A stretch of DNA of 64,000 nucleotides from assembly GCA_963717455.1 (NCBI GenBank), contig OY970336.1, positions 3,658,001 to 3,722,000 on the forward strand. The letters are read 5' to 3'. Below the pieces are notes generated by a model. It was not told the DNA's origin, made no database searches, and saw nothing but the letters and a program-made list of their open reading frames with translations. The position numbers and the translations under genes are program-made. This DNA is from Bog-473 sp963717455 (GTDB lineage: Bacteria > Actinomycetota > Acidimicrobiia > Acidimicrobiales > RAAP-2). Position 1 is the first letter of the stretch. Every line of letters begins with the position of its first letter. Positions 18,227 through 27,035 of the stretch are shown one piece after another.

Positions 18227-18715
18227 ATGGAGCAGTCGAGTTCGGCGAGAAGTTGGTCGAATCGCCCAGGGCGGCTTGTGATCGTCTGCGGCTTGCCCGG
18301 AAGCGGCAAGACCACCTTGGCCAGGCAACTGAGTGCCAATGGAGCCGCAGTGCGCATGAGCCCCGACGACTGGATGGAGGCTCTCGGGGTCAACCTTTGG
18401 GATCAAGAAGTGCGGGCGAGGGTCGAGGCATTGCAGTGGCAGATCTCTCAGGATCTCCTGGCCCAAGGGCTCACCGTCGTCATTGAATGGGGAACCTGGG
18501 CCAAGGTCGAAAGAGACACCCTACGGATGAGAGCACGAGAGCTCCGGGCGGCCGTTGAACTTTGGCATCTCGACGTGGACATCGACGAGCTCTGGAGTCG
18601 CGTCGCCACCCGCCTGATGGAAGTCCCACCGATGACTCGCCGAGACCTCGAGAAATGGTTCACTCAGTTTGAGGTTCCCGATCACGAGGAGTTAGCTCTG
18701 TTCGATCCCCACTGA
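18227..18715 (+). CDS. AAA/P-loop small-molecule kinase, 162 aa
   Basis: ATP-binding kinase-like protein of the AAA_33 / zeta-toxin-like superfamily. The Walker A motif is LVIVCGLPGSGKTTLARQLS near residue 20. An acidic strand with a substrate Asp follows (RMSPDDWMEALG), then VVIEWGTWAKVERD, and a Leu/Asp-rich lid region (WHLDVDIDELWSRVATRLME). Such proteins phosphorylate small molecules, including some antibiotics; the substrate here is unknown. ATG 18227 has GGGGAG close upstream. No antitoxin-like gene is adjacent, arguing against a toxin. Confidence 0.8.
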   Translation: MEQSSSARSWSNRPGRLVIVCGLPGSGKTTLARQLSANGAAVRMSPDDWMEALGVNLWDQEVRARVEALQWQISQDLLAQGLTVVIEWGTWAKVERDTLRMRARELRAAVELWHLDVDIDELWSRVATRLMEVPPMTRRDLEKWFTQFEVPDHEELALFDPH

Positions 18716-18805
18716 GGACAGCCTCACTACCCGCGCTCGCGTAGCGCTCGTCCGACGAACACCAGCAGCCGTCTGGCTGACCAGTACAACCGTCCTCGCG
18801 TGGTT

Positions 18806-19183
18806 TCAAGCGGTCCCGTCGCGCGGTTCGAGGACGATCACGGGCGTCTCGGTCGACCGCCGGCCGGCATACGCGTCGAGCCGTGGATCGACCGCGACCC
18901 AGCGCTGCCACAGCCGATCACGCTCGTTCCCGGTGGCAGGGCGCGCGCGCACCGGGCGCGGATGCTCGTCGGTCAGTCGAACAACGGCGTCTGGGTGTGC
19001 CTCGAGGTTGAGTCACCACGAGGGATGACCCTCGTCCCAGCCGTTCATCGCGATCGAGATGAGGTTTTGGCCATCTTCGAGGTAGCCGATGATGACACTG
19101 CGCTCTTGACCGGACTTACGCCCGATGGTCGTGAGACGAAGCGCACCCCACCCGCGCTTGTTCGACGTGGTCCATACGCGCAT
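18806..19183 (-). pseudogene. Deazaflavin (F420)-dependent nitroreductase-family protein with internal stop
   Basis: The minus-strand frame reads ALRLTTIGRKSGQERSVIIG, then ISIAMNGWDEGHPSW, the core of the Ddn/F420-dependent reductase family. A TGA at 19013-19015 follows. The same frame then continues LNLEAHPDAVVRLTDEHPRP to a stop at 18806. The family has Trp (TGG) at this place, so a single TGG to TGA change explains the break. The N-terminal membrane-contact region is also short. Probably inactive unless the stop is read through or is an error. Confidence 0.65.
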
Positions 19184-19240
19184 TGTTATGGGACAGGTTG
19201 CCGCTCCCCTGATCCGTCGATCTGCGCTATTACGTAGAGC

Positions 19241-19789
19241 GTGGCGAACCCGTTTGTGCAGAGCATGGCCAGCAATTTCGAGGAAGCGCTGCGGCTGATG
19301 GAGGCCGCGCTGACGGATTGTCCCGACGACCTGTGGGAGACGGACTTGTGGCCGGACCAGGCGCCCACGGGTCCGACGCCTCATGGGGGATTGCACGGCT
19401 CAGCCCCCTGGTTCCTCGCATACCACGCGCTGCTGACCCTCGACTACGACCTCACCGCCGAGTTTGAGCCGTGGGAACCGCCGCAACCCTTTGACGAGAA
19501 CACCTACGCCCTTCCCAACCGAATGTTCACCAAGGCCGAACTCCTCGGTTACATCGACTACTGCCGCGGGAGGGTGCGCCGAACGCTTGAAGCGCTCACC
19601 GAGGACACGGCGGCCCGGCCACTCCCGGGCGCCCATCGATGCCACGGCATGCTGTACGGAGTGATTGTCGGCAGCATGCCGCTGCACGTCCTTGAACACG
19701 CCTCGCAGATCCGCCAGTTCCTTACTGCCGCCGGAATCAAAGTGCAACCCATGCCCGGCGATCGTGGGTACGCGCGGGGTGACCCGTGA
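19241..19789 (+). CDS. DinB family protein, 182 aa
   Basis: Four-helix DinB/YfiT-type protein, usually a metal-binding thiol-dependent transferase-like fold. Signs are an N-terminal helix FEEALRLMEAALTDCPDDLW, APWFLAYHALLTLDYDL with the first metal-ligand His, and LHVLEHASQIRQFL with the last His pair position. The GTG start at 19241 begins right after the end of the convergent pseudogene region. Substrate is unknown. It has normal length and no defect. Confidence 0.75.
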   Translation: MANPFVQSMASNFEEALRLMEAALTDCPDDLWETDLWPDQAPTGPTPHGGLHGSAPWFLAYHALLTLDYDLTAEFEPWEPPQPFDENTYALPNRMFTKAELLGYIDYCRGRVRRTLEALTEDTAARPLPGAHRCHGMLYGVIVGSMPLHVLEHASQIRQFLTAAGIKVQPMPGDRGYARGDP

Positions 19790-20046
19790 CGGTGATCCGG
19801 CGTGCCTCCACGCGAAGAGAGCTATCCCAAGGTGCCGCAGGATGGCACCTACTCCCGGCGGTGAATCGGGGCACCCTACCTGGGGTTCCGAGACAAGCCG
19901 ATGCGCTCAGTTTACGCCGACCTTCGTCAGCAGGGTTTTAGTGGGAGGGGGGCCAGCCCCCCTCCCGGCCTCCCCCTGACGGGACTCGGTTCGGGTTGAT
20001 CGCGTCGGCCCGGCAGAGCCGGTCCTCGTCCGGGCACGCTGGTGCG
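19790..20046. promoter_or_regulatory. Upstream region of family B gene with two stem-loops
   Basis: A perfect 10-bp stem with a 4-base loop lies at 19943-19966 (GGGAGGGGGG, ccag, CCCCCCTCCC). A second small stem with loop AGA lies at 20010-20022, 24 bases before the family B start, with core CGGCAGAGCCGG like the hairpin upstream of family A. The first could be a terminator for the DinB gene or a functional end of a mobile unit. Confidence 0.5.
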
Positions 20047-21663
20047 ATGTCCAGCGTGATCAATATCAACGACGTCCTCGACGGCCACGTGCGTCTCTCG
20101 GTCGACTGCGTGGACCGGGTCCTTCTGAACGCGTACGTGCCGACGCTGCAGACCTCTGGTGGCGTGGCGTACTTCATCCGCGAGCACCTCGGCCTGCCTA
20201 TCCCCTCTCCCGCTGTGATGGAGAAGATCGGCAATCGCTTCCGCCGTGAGGTCCGTGCCTTCGCCGAGCGGCAGGACATCCCGATCTTGCACCTCAAAAA
20301 GCCCGACCGGACCCGTTGGGACGACCGCAAGCTCGACCACGTCCGGCCCTACCTCGAGCAAGCCGAGCGTGAGGGGTACTTCGGCGTGGTGGCCATCGTC
20401 GCTGCCCAGGAGTTCGCGTGGGTCTTCAGCGCCAAGGACCGCACCAAGGAGAAGGGCGCGGCGTGGTTCGACTTCGTCAAGGAGCAACGCCGGGTCGGGG
20501 TGTACTACTTCTACGTCAATGACCCCGAGTTCGGGCCCGGGTTCGTCAAGATCGTGACCTACTTCCCCTATCCGGCCAAGGTCTGGGTGAACGGGCACGA
20601 GTGGGCCAAGCGTCAGGCCACCAAGGCCGGGCTCGCCTACACCTCGCTGGCCAACGGGTTCGCCACCTGTGCGAATCCGACGTCCCTCCAGCGGATCTGT
20701 GACCGCCTGGGGCCCGACGACCTCGGGGCGTTCTTCGAGCGCACGCTGGCCCTCGTCCCCACCCCGCTCACCGACGAGGACCGCGCGGCGGGCTATTGGT
20801 GGGAGCTGTCCATGCGCCAGGTCGAAGTCAGCCGCACCCTGGTCTTCGACGACCCCCGCCGGGCCCGTGGGTTCTTCGAGTCCTTGGTGCAAGACAACGT
20901 CGGCATCGGGCGCCCCGAACAGGTGGCCCTGGTCTTCGCCCGCCGCCTCAGCCGTCCCACCAAGCACCCCTACCGCCAACGGGTCTTCACCAGCGGCACC
21001 GAGGTGCGCCTCGACTTCTCCTACAAGCACAGCCGCGTCAAGCAATACCTCAAAGAAGGGAGGGCACTTCGTATCGAGACCGTCATCAACAAACCCGCCG
21101 ACCTGGGGCTTCGCTCCCGGATCGAGCACCTGCCCGAGCTGGTCCTCGCCGCTCGGCTGGTCAACGATCGTCTGCTTAGCATTGAACGTGCCGGCCAGGG
21201 CTGTGCCATCGGCTCTGCGCTCTTTGAGCGCATCCACCAGCCCTACGCAAGGGAGGGCCAGAGAACCGGAGCCCTGCGCTTCGGAGATATACGCGCCATG
21301 GCCCTGGCCGGCGCTTTGTGCATGGTGGTCAACGCCGTCACCGGATTCACCAATCGAAGCCTTCGCGGGCAGGTGGCCGGACTCCTCGGCACCGACTACA
21401 GCACCAACCAGATGACCTATGACCTGCGCCGCCTCCGGCTCCATGGTGTGATCGAGCGACTCCCGGGCACCAACACCTACCGCGTCACCACAGAAGGCAT
21501 ACGGATCGCCGTGTTCTACACCAAGCTCCGAGAGCGACTGCTCGGACCACTCCTCGACGCCGACCAGCCGCCAGCAACACTCGAACTTCGACACGCGCTC
21601 TGCACGATCGACCACGCCATCGCCGACTACGTCACGAACGCCCGACTCGGGGCCGCCGCCTGA
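20047..21663 (+). CDS. Unrecognised multi-domain protein, family B, 538 aa
   Basis: Distant homologue of the protein at 15330-16895; no named family recognised. The shared blocks in order are YYFYVNDPEFGPGFVKIVTY, AKVWVNGHEWAKRQATKAG, RLDFSYKHSRVKQYLKEG and ALRIETVINKPADLGLRS. A C-terminal winged-helix-like part follows (LLGTDYSTNQMTYDLRRL, VIERLPGTNTYRVTTEGIRI). The N-terminal part differs more (VLLNAYVPTLQTSGGVAYFI). ATG 20047 is preferred because the hairpin lies just upstream; ATG 19996 is also in frame. The long antisense frame over the same region is a GC artefact. A possible replication or transposition role is inference. Confidence 0.7.
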   Translation: MSSVININDVLDGHVRLSVDCVDRVLLNAYVPTLQTSGGVAYFIREHLGLPIPSPAVMEKIGNRFRREVRAFAERQDIPILHLKKPDRTRWDDRKLDHVRPYLEQAEREGYFGVVAIVAAQEFAWVFSAKDRTKEKGAAWFDFVKEQRRVGVYYFYVNDPEFGPGFVKIVTYFPYPAKVWVNGHEWAKRQATKAGLAYTSLANGFATCANPTSLQRICDRLGPDDLGAFFERTLALVPTPLTDEDRAAGYWWELSMRQVEVSRTLVFDDPRRARGFFESLVQDNVGIGRPEQVALVFARRLSRPTKHPYRQRVFTSGTEVRLDFSYKHSRVKQYLKEGRALRIETVINKPADLGLRSRIEHLPELVLAARLVNDRLLSIERAGQGCAIGSALFERIHQPYAREGQRTGALRFGDIRAMALAGALCMVVNAVTGFTNRSLRGQVAGLLGTDYSTNQMTYDLRRLRLHGVIERLPGTNTYRVTTEGIRIAVFYTKLRERLLGPLLDADQPPATLELRHALCTIDHAIADYVTNARLGAAA

Positions 21664-21677
21664 AACTTGTCACAATG

Positions 21678-22205
21678 TCATGACTTCGGAGCCCTGAGCA
21701 GAGCTAGGCGACCCAAGACCGGGTTGGGAACACTCGCAGCCGAGAGAACGATCTCCACGCCTCTCACCTCACCCAGTCGGCCAACGTCCACGGACGACTG
21801 AATGGCGGTCCCCTTGGAGTCGGTCTCGAATGAAGCAATGACGGGCGCTCGAACATAGTCATTCGACCAGTTGATGAATACCTCGTCGTTGGAAGGCAGA
21901 CCACCGACGCTCACCGTTAGAACGCCTACGAGCCCTCCGCTCGTCCCGTCGTAGTGGATGGTTCCAGTCAGAGGCGCGACAGCGCAGAAGTTCTCGATGC
22001 CCCGGTAACCGGCCTCCGGCGGGAGGGTCGTCGGCGCGCTTGTTGGGATGGTCTTCAGAGTCCCGGCCGGAGTGTAGAACGGGCTCAGGAGGTCTCGGTG
22101 AGTTGGCTCGCCACGGTCAGCCGTCCCAACGACGGCGCTCGCCAAAGCTAGGGCCGTCAACACCACCAGCAAGAACCATGGGATCCAAGACCGTACTTGA
22201 CACAT
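21678..22205 (-). CDS. Membrane-anchored or secreted hypothetical protein, 175 aa
   Basis: Begins with a basic/aromatic start and a hydrophobic segment (WIPWFLLVVLTALALASAVVG) that is a signal peptide or membrane anchor. A Thr/Pro linker (TIPTSAPTTLPPEAG) and a beta-rich domain with one Cys follow (LTVSVGGLPSNDEVFINW). No catalytic motif is seen. It faces family B convergently, with 14 bases between the stop codons. Function unknown. Confidence 0.6.
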   Translation of the reverse strand: MCQVRSWIPWFLLVVLTALALASAVVGTADRGEPTHRDLLSPFYTPAGTLKTIPTSAPTTLPPEAGYRGIENFCAVAPLTGTIHYDGTSGGLVGVLTVSVGGLPSNDEVFINWSNDYVRAPVIASFETDSKGTAIQSSVDVGRLGEVRGVEIVLSAASVPNPVLGRLALLRAPKS

Positions 22206-22616
22206 TCAAGCCTGATTCAGACGCTCGATCACGGTTCAGGACGCCGATAGACAATAGTTTGAGAATGTCGCCTGGCCAAACGCACACTCGTGGATGAAAG
22301 ACGTGAGGCGACGGGCGCCTGACTCGAACGAGTCATCGCATACCTACTGGTGGCTAACCAAAGCTAATCAAGGTCTTATTACCCCCCAGCAAGGTTCGCA
22401 TTGGAAGATGAACCCCTGTTCAGGCGAGTGTACTGAGGCAGGGGTCAGCCATCGCCAAGAAGAGCTAAGAGGCGCTCACTCTGGCTTCTGACTCTGAGGG
22501 CCTCGGTTCAGGAGCCGCCGGGCGAACTGGGGCAGGTCGGAGGGAGAACTTTGGCCGAGCGAGGATCTCACTGTTGTAAACGAGTGTTGACAGACGGTTG
22601 CGATTCGTTCAGTGTT
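22206..22616. other. Intergenic, no gene seen
   Basis: Lower-GC stretch with no convincing frame. It probably holds the promoters of the flanking genes at 22205 (leftward) and 22617 (rightward). Confidence 0.35.
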
Positions 22617-22952
22617 GTGACGGTGAAACCGTCGGAGTCGTTCTGGGAAGCATGGGAGCGCATTAGGAAAAGTGCAGACCCCGACCCGCTGGAAGTCCTT
22701 CAAGTAGCGGCTGCATTTAGTCGTTACTTTGATGCGGCCCAGAAGGAAGCAATCTCGTTTGCGCGCTCGGCTGGGCTGTCGTGGGAGCAGATTGCCGAGT
22801 CCCTCGGCCAGAGCCGACAAGCCCTGTGGCAGCGTGCGAGCAGAGACGCGTCACTGCAGGCGCTGTTGGCCGCATCCGGAAAGCGACGGTGGGAGGCGGT
22901 CAAGCGTGATCCCATCTCCTGGTACGGAGAAACGAAAGCCTTCCCTGCCTAA
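22617..22952 (+). CDS. Small helix-turn-helix DNA-binding protein, about 111 aa
   Basis: Starts VTVKPSESFWEAWERIRKS and carries a clear helix-turn-helix of the sigma-70 region 4 or Trp-repressor style (AISFARSAGLSWEQIAESLG, QSRQALWQRASRD). Such small proteins are usually regulators of a neighbouring gene or plasmid/phage-borne factors; the target is unknown. Two GTG codons (22617, 22623) are possible starts and no strong ribosome site separates them. Confidence 0.6.
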   Translation: MTVKPSESFWEAWERIRKSADPDPLEVLQVAAAFSRYFDAAQKEAISFARSAGLSWEQIAESLGQSRQALWQRASRDASLQALLAASGKRRWEAVKRDPISWYGETKAFPA

Positions 22953-23089
22953 TCTGCAAGCGGACTAGATCTGGTATTGCGCCCTGCCCCGGCGACTGTT
23001 CTGGGGCAGTCGGGCCGCCAATACGGAAGCCGTTGGCTCGTACGAACTCCGGGAGTGTGGTGCTTCAACGGCGGATTGGCAAAATGCCG

Positions 23090-23344
23090 TCAGTCCAACC
23101 AGTAGCGCCACATCTTTGGGTCCGAGCGAACGAGCTGGTATTCCTCCAAGTCCTCCAGGGCCGGTCTCAAGTCATTTCGGACCCGCGCCGCGAGTACAAG
23201 GGAAAGTCGTTCGTCAAGCTCTGGCCGCGTGAGTTGCCCCTTCGCAAAGGCTCGCTGAATAACTCCCGCGGCCAGGTCTCTTGCCCCATCTCCGACCCGC
23301 AACTGGCTGCGCACAGATGACGTTCTGTTTCGCCGGGGTTCCAC
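23090..23344 (-). CDS. DUF1707 (SHOCT-like) domain protein, about 84 aa
   Basis: The core reads LRVGDGARDLAAGVIQRAFA, then GQLTRPELDERLSLVLAARV, the DUF1707 signature found at the N-terminus of many actinobacterial membrane-associated proteins. Here it is followed only by a short tail (EEYQLVRSDPKMWRYWLD), so it is a stand-alone domain. The start is GTG 23344 or 23314. The frame continues upstream antisense to a methyltransferase without homology, so the longer version is rejected. Confidence 0.6.
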   Translation of the reverse strand: MEPRRNRTSSVRSQLRVGDGARDLAAGVIQRAFAKGQLTRPELDERLSLVLAARVRNDLRPALEDLEEYQLVRSDPKMWRYWLD

Positions 23345-23491
23345 GAAACGCAGCCTAAGACCGCCGAGAGGGGCCTGCCAGGAACTGAGATCGAGAGCGC
23401 CCACCGAACCGGCGTTATACAGGTGTACTGGGACAGGGCAGCAATCGTCACTCAGTCGTGTTATCGGAGGTCGAACACGTAGCGTTGGAGC

Positions 23492-24154
23492 ATGCCCGAC
23501 GAGGACCATGTCGCAACCGCCCGAGCAGTCTACGACAGAGCATCGGCGAGGTATGTCCAGTTCGTAGGCACGGAGATCAGCTCGGCGACAGAAGGCCCGA
23601 TCGACCGATCGCTCCTCTTGGCTTTCGTCGAGCTGATCAAGAGACAAACGGTCGCTCGAGTCGCCGATGTTGGTTGCGGACCAGGCCGAGCCGCGGCTTT
23701 CATGGCGGAACGTGGCCTCGACGTTGTCGGCGTGGACGTGTCCCAGGCAATGCTCGCCGTCGCTCGGGCCGCACATCCGCACATCAGTTTCGAAGAAGGT
23801 CAACTCGATCGACTCCCGATCGAAACGGGTGTGCTCGCTGGTGCTGTCTGCTGGTACTCGATCATCTACACACCTCCGGATCGGCTCTCCGAGGCGTTCG
23901 GTGAACTCGCGAGGGTCTTGATGCCGGGGGGGTACTTACTCCTTGCTTTTCAGGCGGAGGGTGAGCCGGTATACCGAGCAGATGCGCAGGGCACACACCT
24001 GCCGCTCACCAGCTATCGGCACAGCGTGCAAGAGGTTGCCGGTTGTTTGGAGGGCACAGGCTTCAAGGTCTACGCCACGCTACTCAGGGCACCTGAACTT
24101 GAGGACGAAACCACCTCTCAGGGATTCGTTATCGCCAGTACCCCGGTCTCTTAG
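23492..24154 (+). CDS. Class I SAM-dependent methyltransferase, 220 aa
   Basis: Methyltransferase_11/25-type enzyme. Motif I is VADVGCGPGRAAAFMAERGL near residue 58, motif II VVGVDVSQAMLAVAR, post-motif region GAVCWYSIIYTPPDRL, and motif III-like LMPGGYLLLAFQAEGEP. The N-terminal AVYDRASARYVQFVG is the usual substrate-side cap. Length is normal and there is no defect. It is divergent from the DUF1707 gene. The methyl acceptor is unknown. Confidence 0.85.
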   Translation: MPDEDHVATARAVYDRASARYVQFVGTEISSATEGPIDRSLLLAFVELIKRQTVARVADVGCGPGRAAAFMAERGLDVVGVDVSQAMLAVARAAHPHISFEEGQLDRLPIETGVLAGAVCWYSIIYTPPDRLSEAFGELARVLMPGGYLLLAFQAEGEPVYRADAQGTHLPLTSYRHSVQEVAGCLEGTGFKVYATLLRAPELEDETTSQGFVIASTPVS

Positions 24155-24195
24155 CCCCCGAGATATGGCTTCTCAAACCGATGTGTCGGGGACAG

Positions 24196-24606
24196 TCAGC
24201 CGATGTTCCGAGGTTGACGGTGAGCACCCTGTCCGACTTGATATGCCTCTTTGACCCAGGCTGCAAATGAATGGTCAAGCTGCGCGGCATCGGTGATCCG
24301 AAACTGATGTACATAGAGACTCTTCGTGTAGGGCGAAACCCGTAGAAACCTCTCGTCCCGCACTTCCCGTTGTAGATCAAGGAATCCGTCCAAGGAGGAG
24401 TTACGAGGTTTTGCGCCAGCAAAGCCCCGGCGAGCTCCCTTGAAGGCGATGGCCGTCTTGGTCACGCTGACGGTGTGCGGCCCACATGCTGCCACCAACG
24501 CGGTGAAGTGTTCGTAAAGGTCGATGACGATCTTGGGCTTGTCGGCCAGATGCCGCTCAACACTCCAATCAGCAGATTCCACCGGCACAGGGTAACGATC
24601 TTCCAC
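24196..24606 (-). CDS. DUF5655 domain protein, 136 aa
   Basis: Matches the DUF5655 family by VERHLADKPKIVIDLYEHFT, VSVTKTAIAFKGARRGFAGA, ERFLRVSPYTKSLYVHQFRI and AAQLDHSFAAWVKEAYQVG. Family proteins are small, of unknown function, and related to DUF4287/DUF1801-type domains. The gene is complete and ends just after the convergent methyltransferase. Only the family assignment is claimed. Confidence 0.8.
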   Translation of the reverse strand: MEDRYPVPVESADWSVERHLADKPKIVIDLYEHFTALVAACGPHTVSVTKTAIAFKGARRGFAGAKPRNSSLDGFLDLQREVRDERFLRVSPYTKSLYVHQFRITDAAQLDHSFAAWVKEAYQVGQGAHRQPRNIG

Positions 24607-24720
24607 TCTGTCGTAGCCCAGGGGTGCCGAACCGTTCGACCGTCCCGGCGTCCGGGGGCAGGCGGTCTACCTACCAGAACGTCCTAAAGGCCGGTTCTTC
24701 AACACGCTCAGGCAGCGGAC

Positions 24721-25239
24721 CTACTTAGTAATGATCTTCTCGAGCCTCTCCAGGCTGGCCGCCATGGACTCAAGCATCGAATTGTTCCCGTTGATCCACG
24801 CCCCGCCATCGCTCATTAGGGATTGGCGGATTTCCTCCGTCACGGTGCCAAAGTCAAATACCTCCGTGACGACAGTGGCATCGTCACCATCCGGAATGAG
24901 GATGTAGCCCCAGCGGTAGCCCGCAGGAATGCCGACTTTGGATGGATCATCACCATCGGTCCGAGATGGGTCTCCGGGGGCCGGTTCCCAAAAGATGCGC
25001 CGATCTGGCTCGAACTCCACCACATAGTTGAGCATGAGGTAGTCGTCTCCGAGCCGATGCATCTTCATGGTGAAGGTGTCGCCCACTTCAGAGATGGGAC
25101 GGTCGAGGACCGCCCCCCGGAGCATGCCAGACCCGTCGAAATCCATGTGACGTTGCGGATTCGCCAGGATTTCAAAGATGGGGGCCGCCGGTGCTTCAAT
25201 TCTGCGTGATACTTCGATCGGCTTGATTTCCTCCGACAT
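24721..25239 (-). CDS. SRPBCC family protein (polyketide cyclase/START-like), 172 aa
   Basis: Helix-grip fold protein that binds hydrophobic ligands. It begins PIEVSRRIEAPAAPIFEILA, NPQRHMDFDGSGMLRG, and has the central strands KMHRLGDDYLMLNYVVEFEP and the C-terminal long helix SMLESMAASLERLEKIITK, all typical of the family. ATG 25239 has GAGAGGA upstream; the extension to 25284 is unsupported. Ligand unknown. Confidence 0.8.
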   Translation of the reverse strand: MSEEIKPIEVSRRIEAPAAPIFEILANPQRHMDFDGSGMLRGAVLDRPISEVGDTFTMKMHRLGDDYLMLNYVVEFEPDRRIFWEPAPGDPSRTDGDDPSKVGIPAGYRWGYILIPDGDDATVVTEVFDFGTVTEEIRQSLMSDGGAWINGNNSMLESMAASLERLEKIITK

Positions 25240-25500
25240 CGTCCGGTCCTCTCTGTCGCACTGCGCCTGCACTATTGAGCGCACCTCAGCAGTTCGTACA
25301 GTTGCACGTTGTAGGCCGCAAATTCATTTATCGGCCAAACATCAGAGAACCTGTCATCGACCAGTAGCCCCGATTTATCTGCCCAACAGCTACGCCCTCG
25401 CTGGTGGGTTCAATCCGGCCAACAGTCATGTTGACGGGTACGGTATCGACCCCTACCCGTGCCGTACTGAGAACCCTTTAACAGCGTTTGTCTGGCGGCG

Positions 25501-26664
25501 TCAAGGGGCTTGTGTGGGTCGGCCCATGCAATTGAGCGGACTCCAGTTTCCGATCCAACACGTTGTGGTCGGTGTAGTCGTTGTGGTCGGCGGAGGCAAC
25601 ACACTCGACGGGCACAGCTGGCTGGTGATGTCGCCGTAGGTGGCGAGGTTAGCGGCGTCAGCCAGTTGCGTCAGTCCGTAACACTTCTCGATTGAACCGA
25701 GCACCCCGAAGTGATCGAGGGGCGTACTTACCGCCCCCACACCAGCATCGGCATTGGAGACAGCAAGGGTCGTAATACAGTTTGAGTTATTGCCGCCATA
25801 GAACACCGGATTGGTGCAATAGCCGGGAGCGTCAGTCTCGCCCTCATCCTCGTCGTAGGTCACCAGAATCGTGCCGCCGCTGGCATACCAGTTAGTGCCC
25901 TGCACAGCAGTCACAAGGTTCTTTAGATAGGTGTCGCCCTGAGCGATGGTGCCGTCATGTGTGTCGTCAGTCAAGTTAGGAGTCACCCATGCAAAGGACG
26001 GTGGGTTGGTACTCGACAGGGCAGAGATCAACTGAGGATCGTTTGGTGCCGTGGTGGTCAGCCCAGCGTTTGCACACGCCGCCGCATCGGCCTGCCATGT
26101 ATCCATGTATGCCCACGGCATGTGGTTAATGTCGCCTTCACCGCTGCTCGAGTTGGAGATTGAGCAGCCATTGCCCGAAAGACCTTCGGCATACCAAGCA
26201 TTGGAGATACCAGCTTGCTGTAGTTGCACACCGAGGTTGGCACCGCTCCAGTTACAGGACGATCCGATTGACGCTGAACAGTCTCCTGCTCCTGTTGATC
26301 CGTTGTCCTGACCGGACACGAAGGCCACGTAGTTCGGAGCCGAGGGATGGTCAACGCCAGCCGAGTTGGTGAAGGTCGCATAGTTGGTGGCCAGCGAGTT
26401 CGTGAACGGTGCCGCCGAGTTGCCGATGATAGATCCGTCACCGTGATTCTCCATCATGATCACCAGTATCTTCGGGATCGATGCCGAACCGGTTGCAGCA
26501 CTAACCGCCAACACTGATCCGATGGCGGCGCCAGCGCCCGCCATGACCACGGCTACAATGATTCGGAGGCGTGGGGTGCGGCCATGGACACCAAGAAATC
26601 GGGATGGACGGCGACGCCTGGCCCTGCGAATCGGTGCTTGCCGGTCTTGGCTTGGATCGGACAT
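25501..26664 (-). CDS. Secreted phosphoesterase (acid phosphatase / phospholipase C family), 387 aa
   Basis: Probably an exported metal-dependent phosphomonoesterase of the PF04185 superfamily. After a basic N-terminus (RRARRRRPSRFLGVHGRTPR) comes a signal/anchor segment (IIVAVVMAGAGAAIGSVLAV). The catalytic domain starts ILVIMMENHGDGSIIGNSAA (metal-ligand Glu-Asn), with HPSAPNYVAFVSGQ, TLVTYDEDEGETDAPGY-like (ILVTYDEDEGE) and TPLDHFGVLGSIEKCYGL, the late His motif. The ATG at 26664 has GGGAGG upstream. The C-terminus is a Pro/Thr-rich tail. Substrate unknown. Confidence 0.85.
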   Translation of the reverse strand: MSDPSQDRQAPIRRARRRRPSRFLGVHGRTPRLRIIVAVVMAGAGAAIGSVLAVSAATGSASIPKILVIMMENHGDGSIIGNSAAPFTNSLATNYATFTNSAGVDHPSAPNYVAFVSGQDNGSTGAGDCSASIGSSCNWSGANLGVQLQQAGISNAWYAEGLSGNGCSISNSSSGEGDINHMPWAYMDTWQADAAACANAGLTTTAPNDPQLISALSSTNPPSFAWVTPNLTDDTHDGTIAQGDTYLKNLVTAVQGTNWYASGGTILVTYDEDEGETDAPGYCTNPVFYGGNNSNCITTLAVSNADAGVGAVSTPLDHFGVLGSIEKCYGLTQLADAANLATYGDITSQLCPSSVLPPPTTTTTPTTTCWIGNWSPLNCMGRPTQAP

Positions 26665-26810
26665 GGCAAACCTCCCGTCGTGATGATCATCACCCATCTT
26701 CAGCTCGCTCCCACGAAGGCCAATAGGCGAAAGTCCCAACCCGAATGAGTGCCCCCGAACGCCATCGAGTCGGTGCAGCGACGATCTGGCCTCTTCCACT
26801 GCCATGGACC

Positions 26811-27035
26811 TCAGCGACCTTCGCAAATCCATCCCCCCTGGACGGCCTCGGTGCATTGCGGATTATCAACTCTGGAATTCAAGATGGCGCACCCGATGCA
26901 CTTTGGCGGCGTCGGCTGCCAACTGATGCCTCCGATCAGGAAGAGTGAAGCGCCGATGACGAAGCTCATGGTGAAAAGAAGGACACGCTTCCTGATCCCG
27001 GTCCGCTTGAGCCGACTATCTCGATGTAGGTCCAT
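26811..27035 (-). CDS. Small membrane protein, 74 aa (tentative)
   Basis: A short frame with one clear hydrophobic segment (VLLFTMSFVIGASLFLIGGI) after a basic stretch and a Cys-containing tail (KCIGC). No family is recognised. It is upstream of the phosphoesterase on the same strand. No strong ribosome site is seen at ATG 27035. Confidence 0.35.
   Translation of the reverse strand: MDLHRDSRLKRTGIRKRVLLFTMSFVIGASLFLIGGISWQPTPPKCIGCAILNSRVDNPQCTEAVQGGWICEGR

Noticed and set aside
18227..18715. Zeta-toxin of a toxin-antitoxin system
   Set aside because: Walker A kinase fold fits, but no epsilon-type antitoxin gene is adjacent and residues of zeta toxins are not convincing.
19927..21615. 562-aa open frame antisense to family B
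   Set aside because: Shadow frame; family B has homology to family A in the sense direction, the antisense has none.
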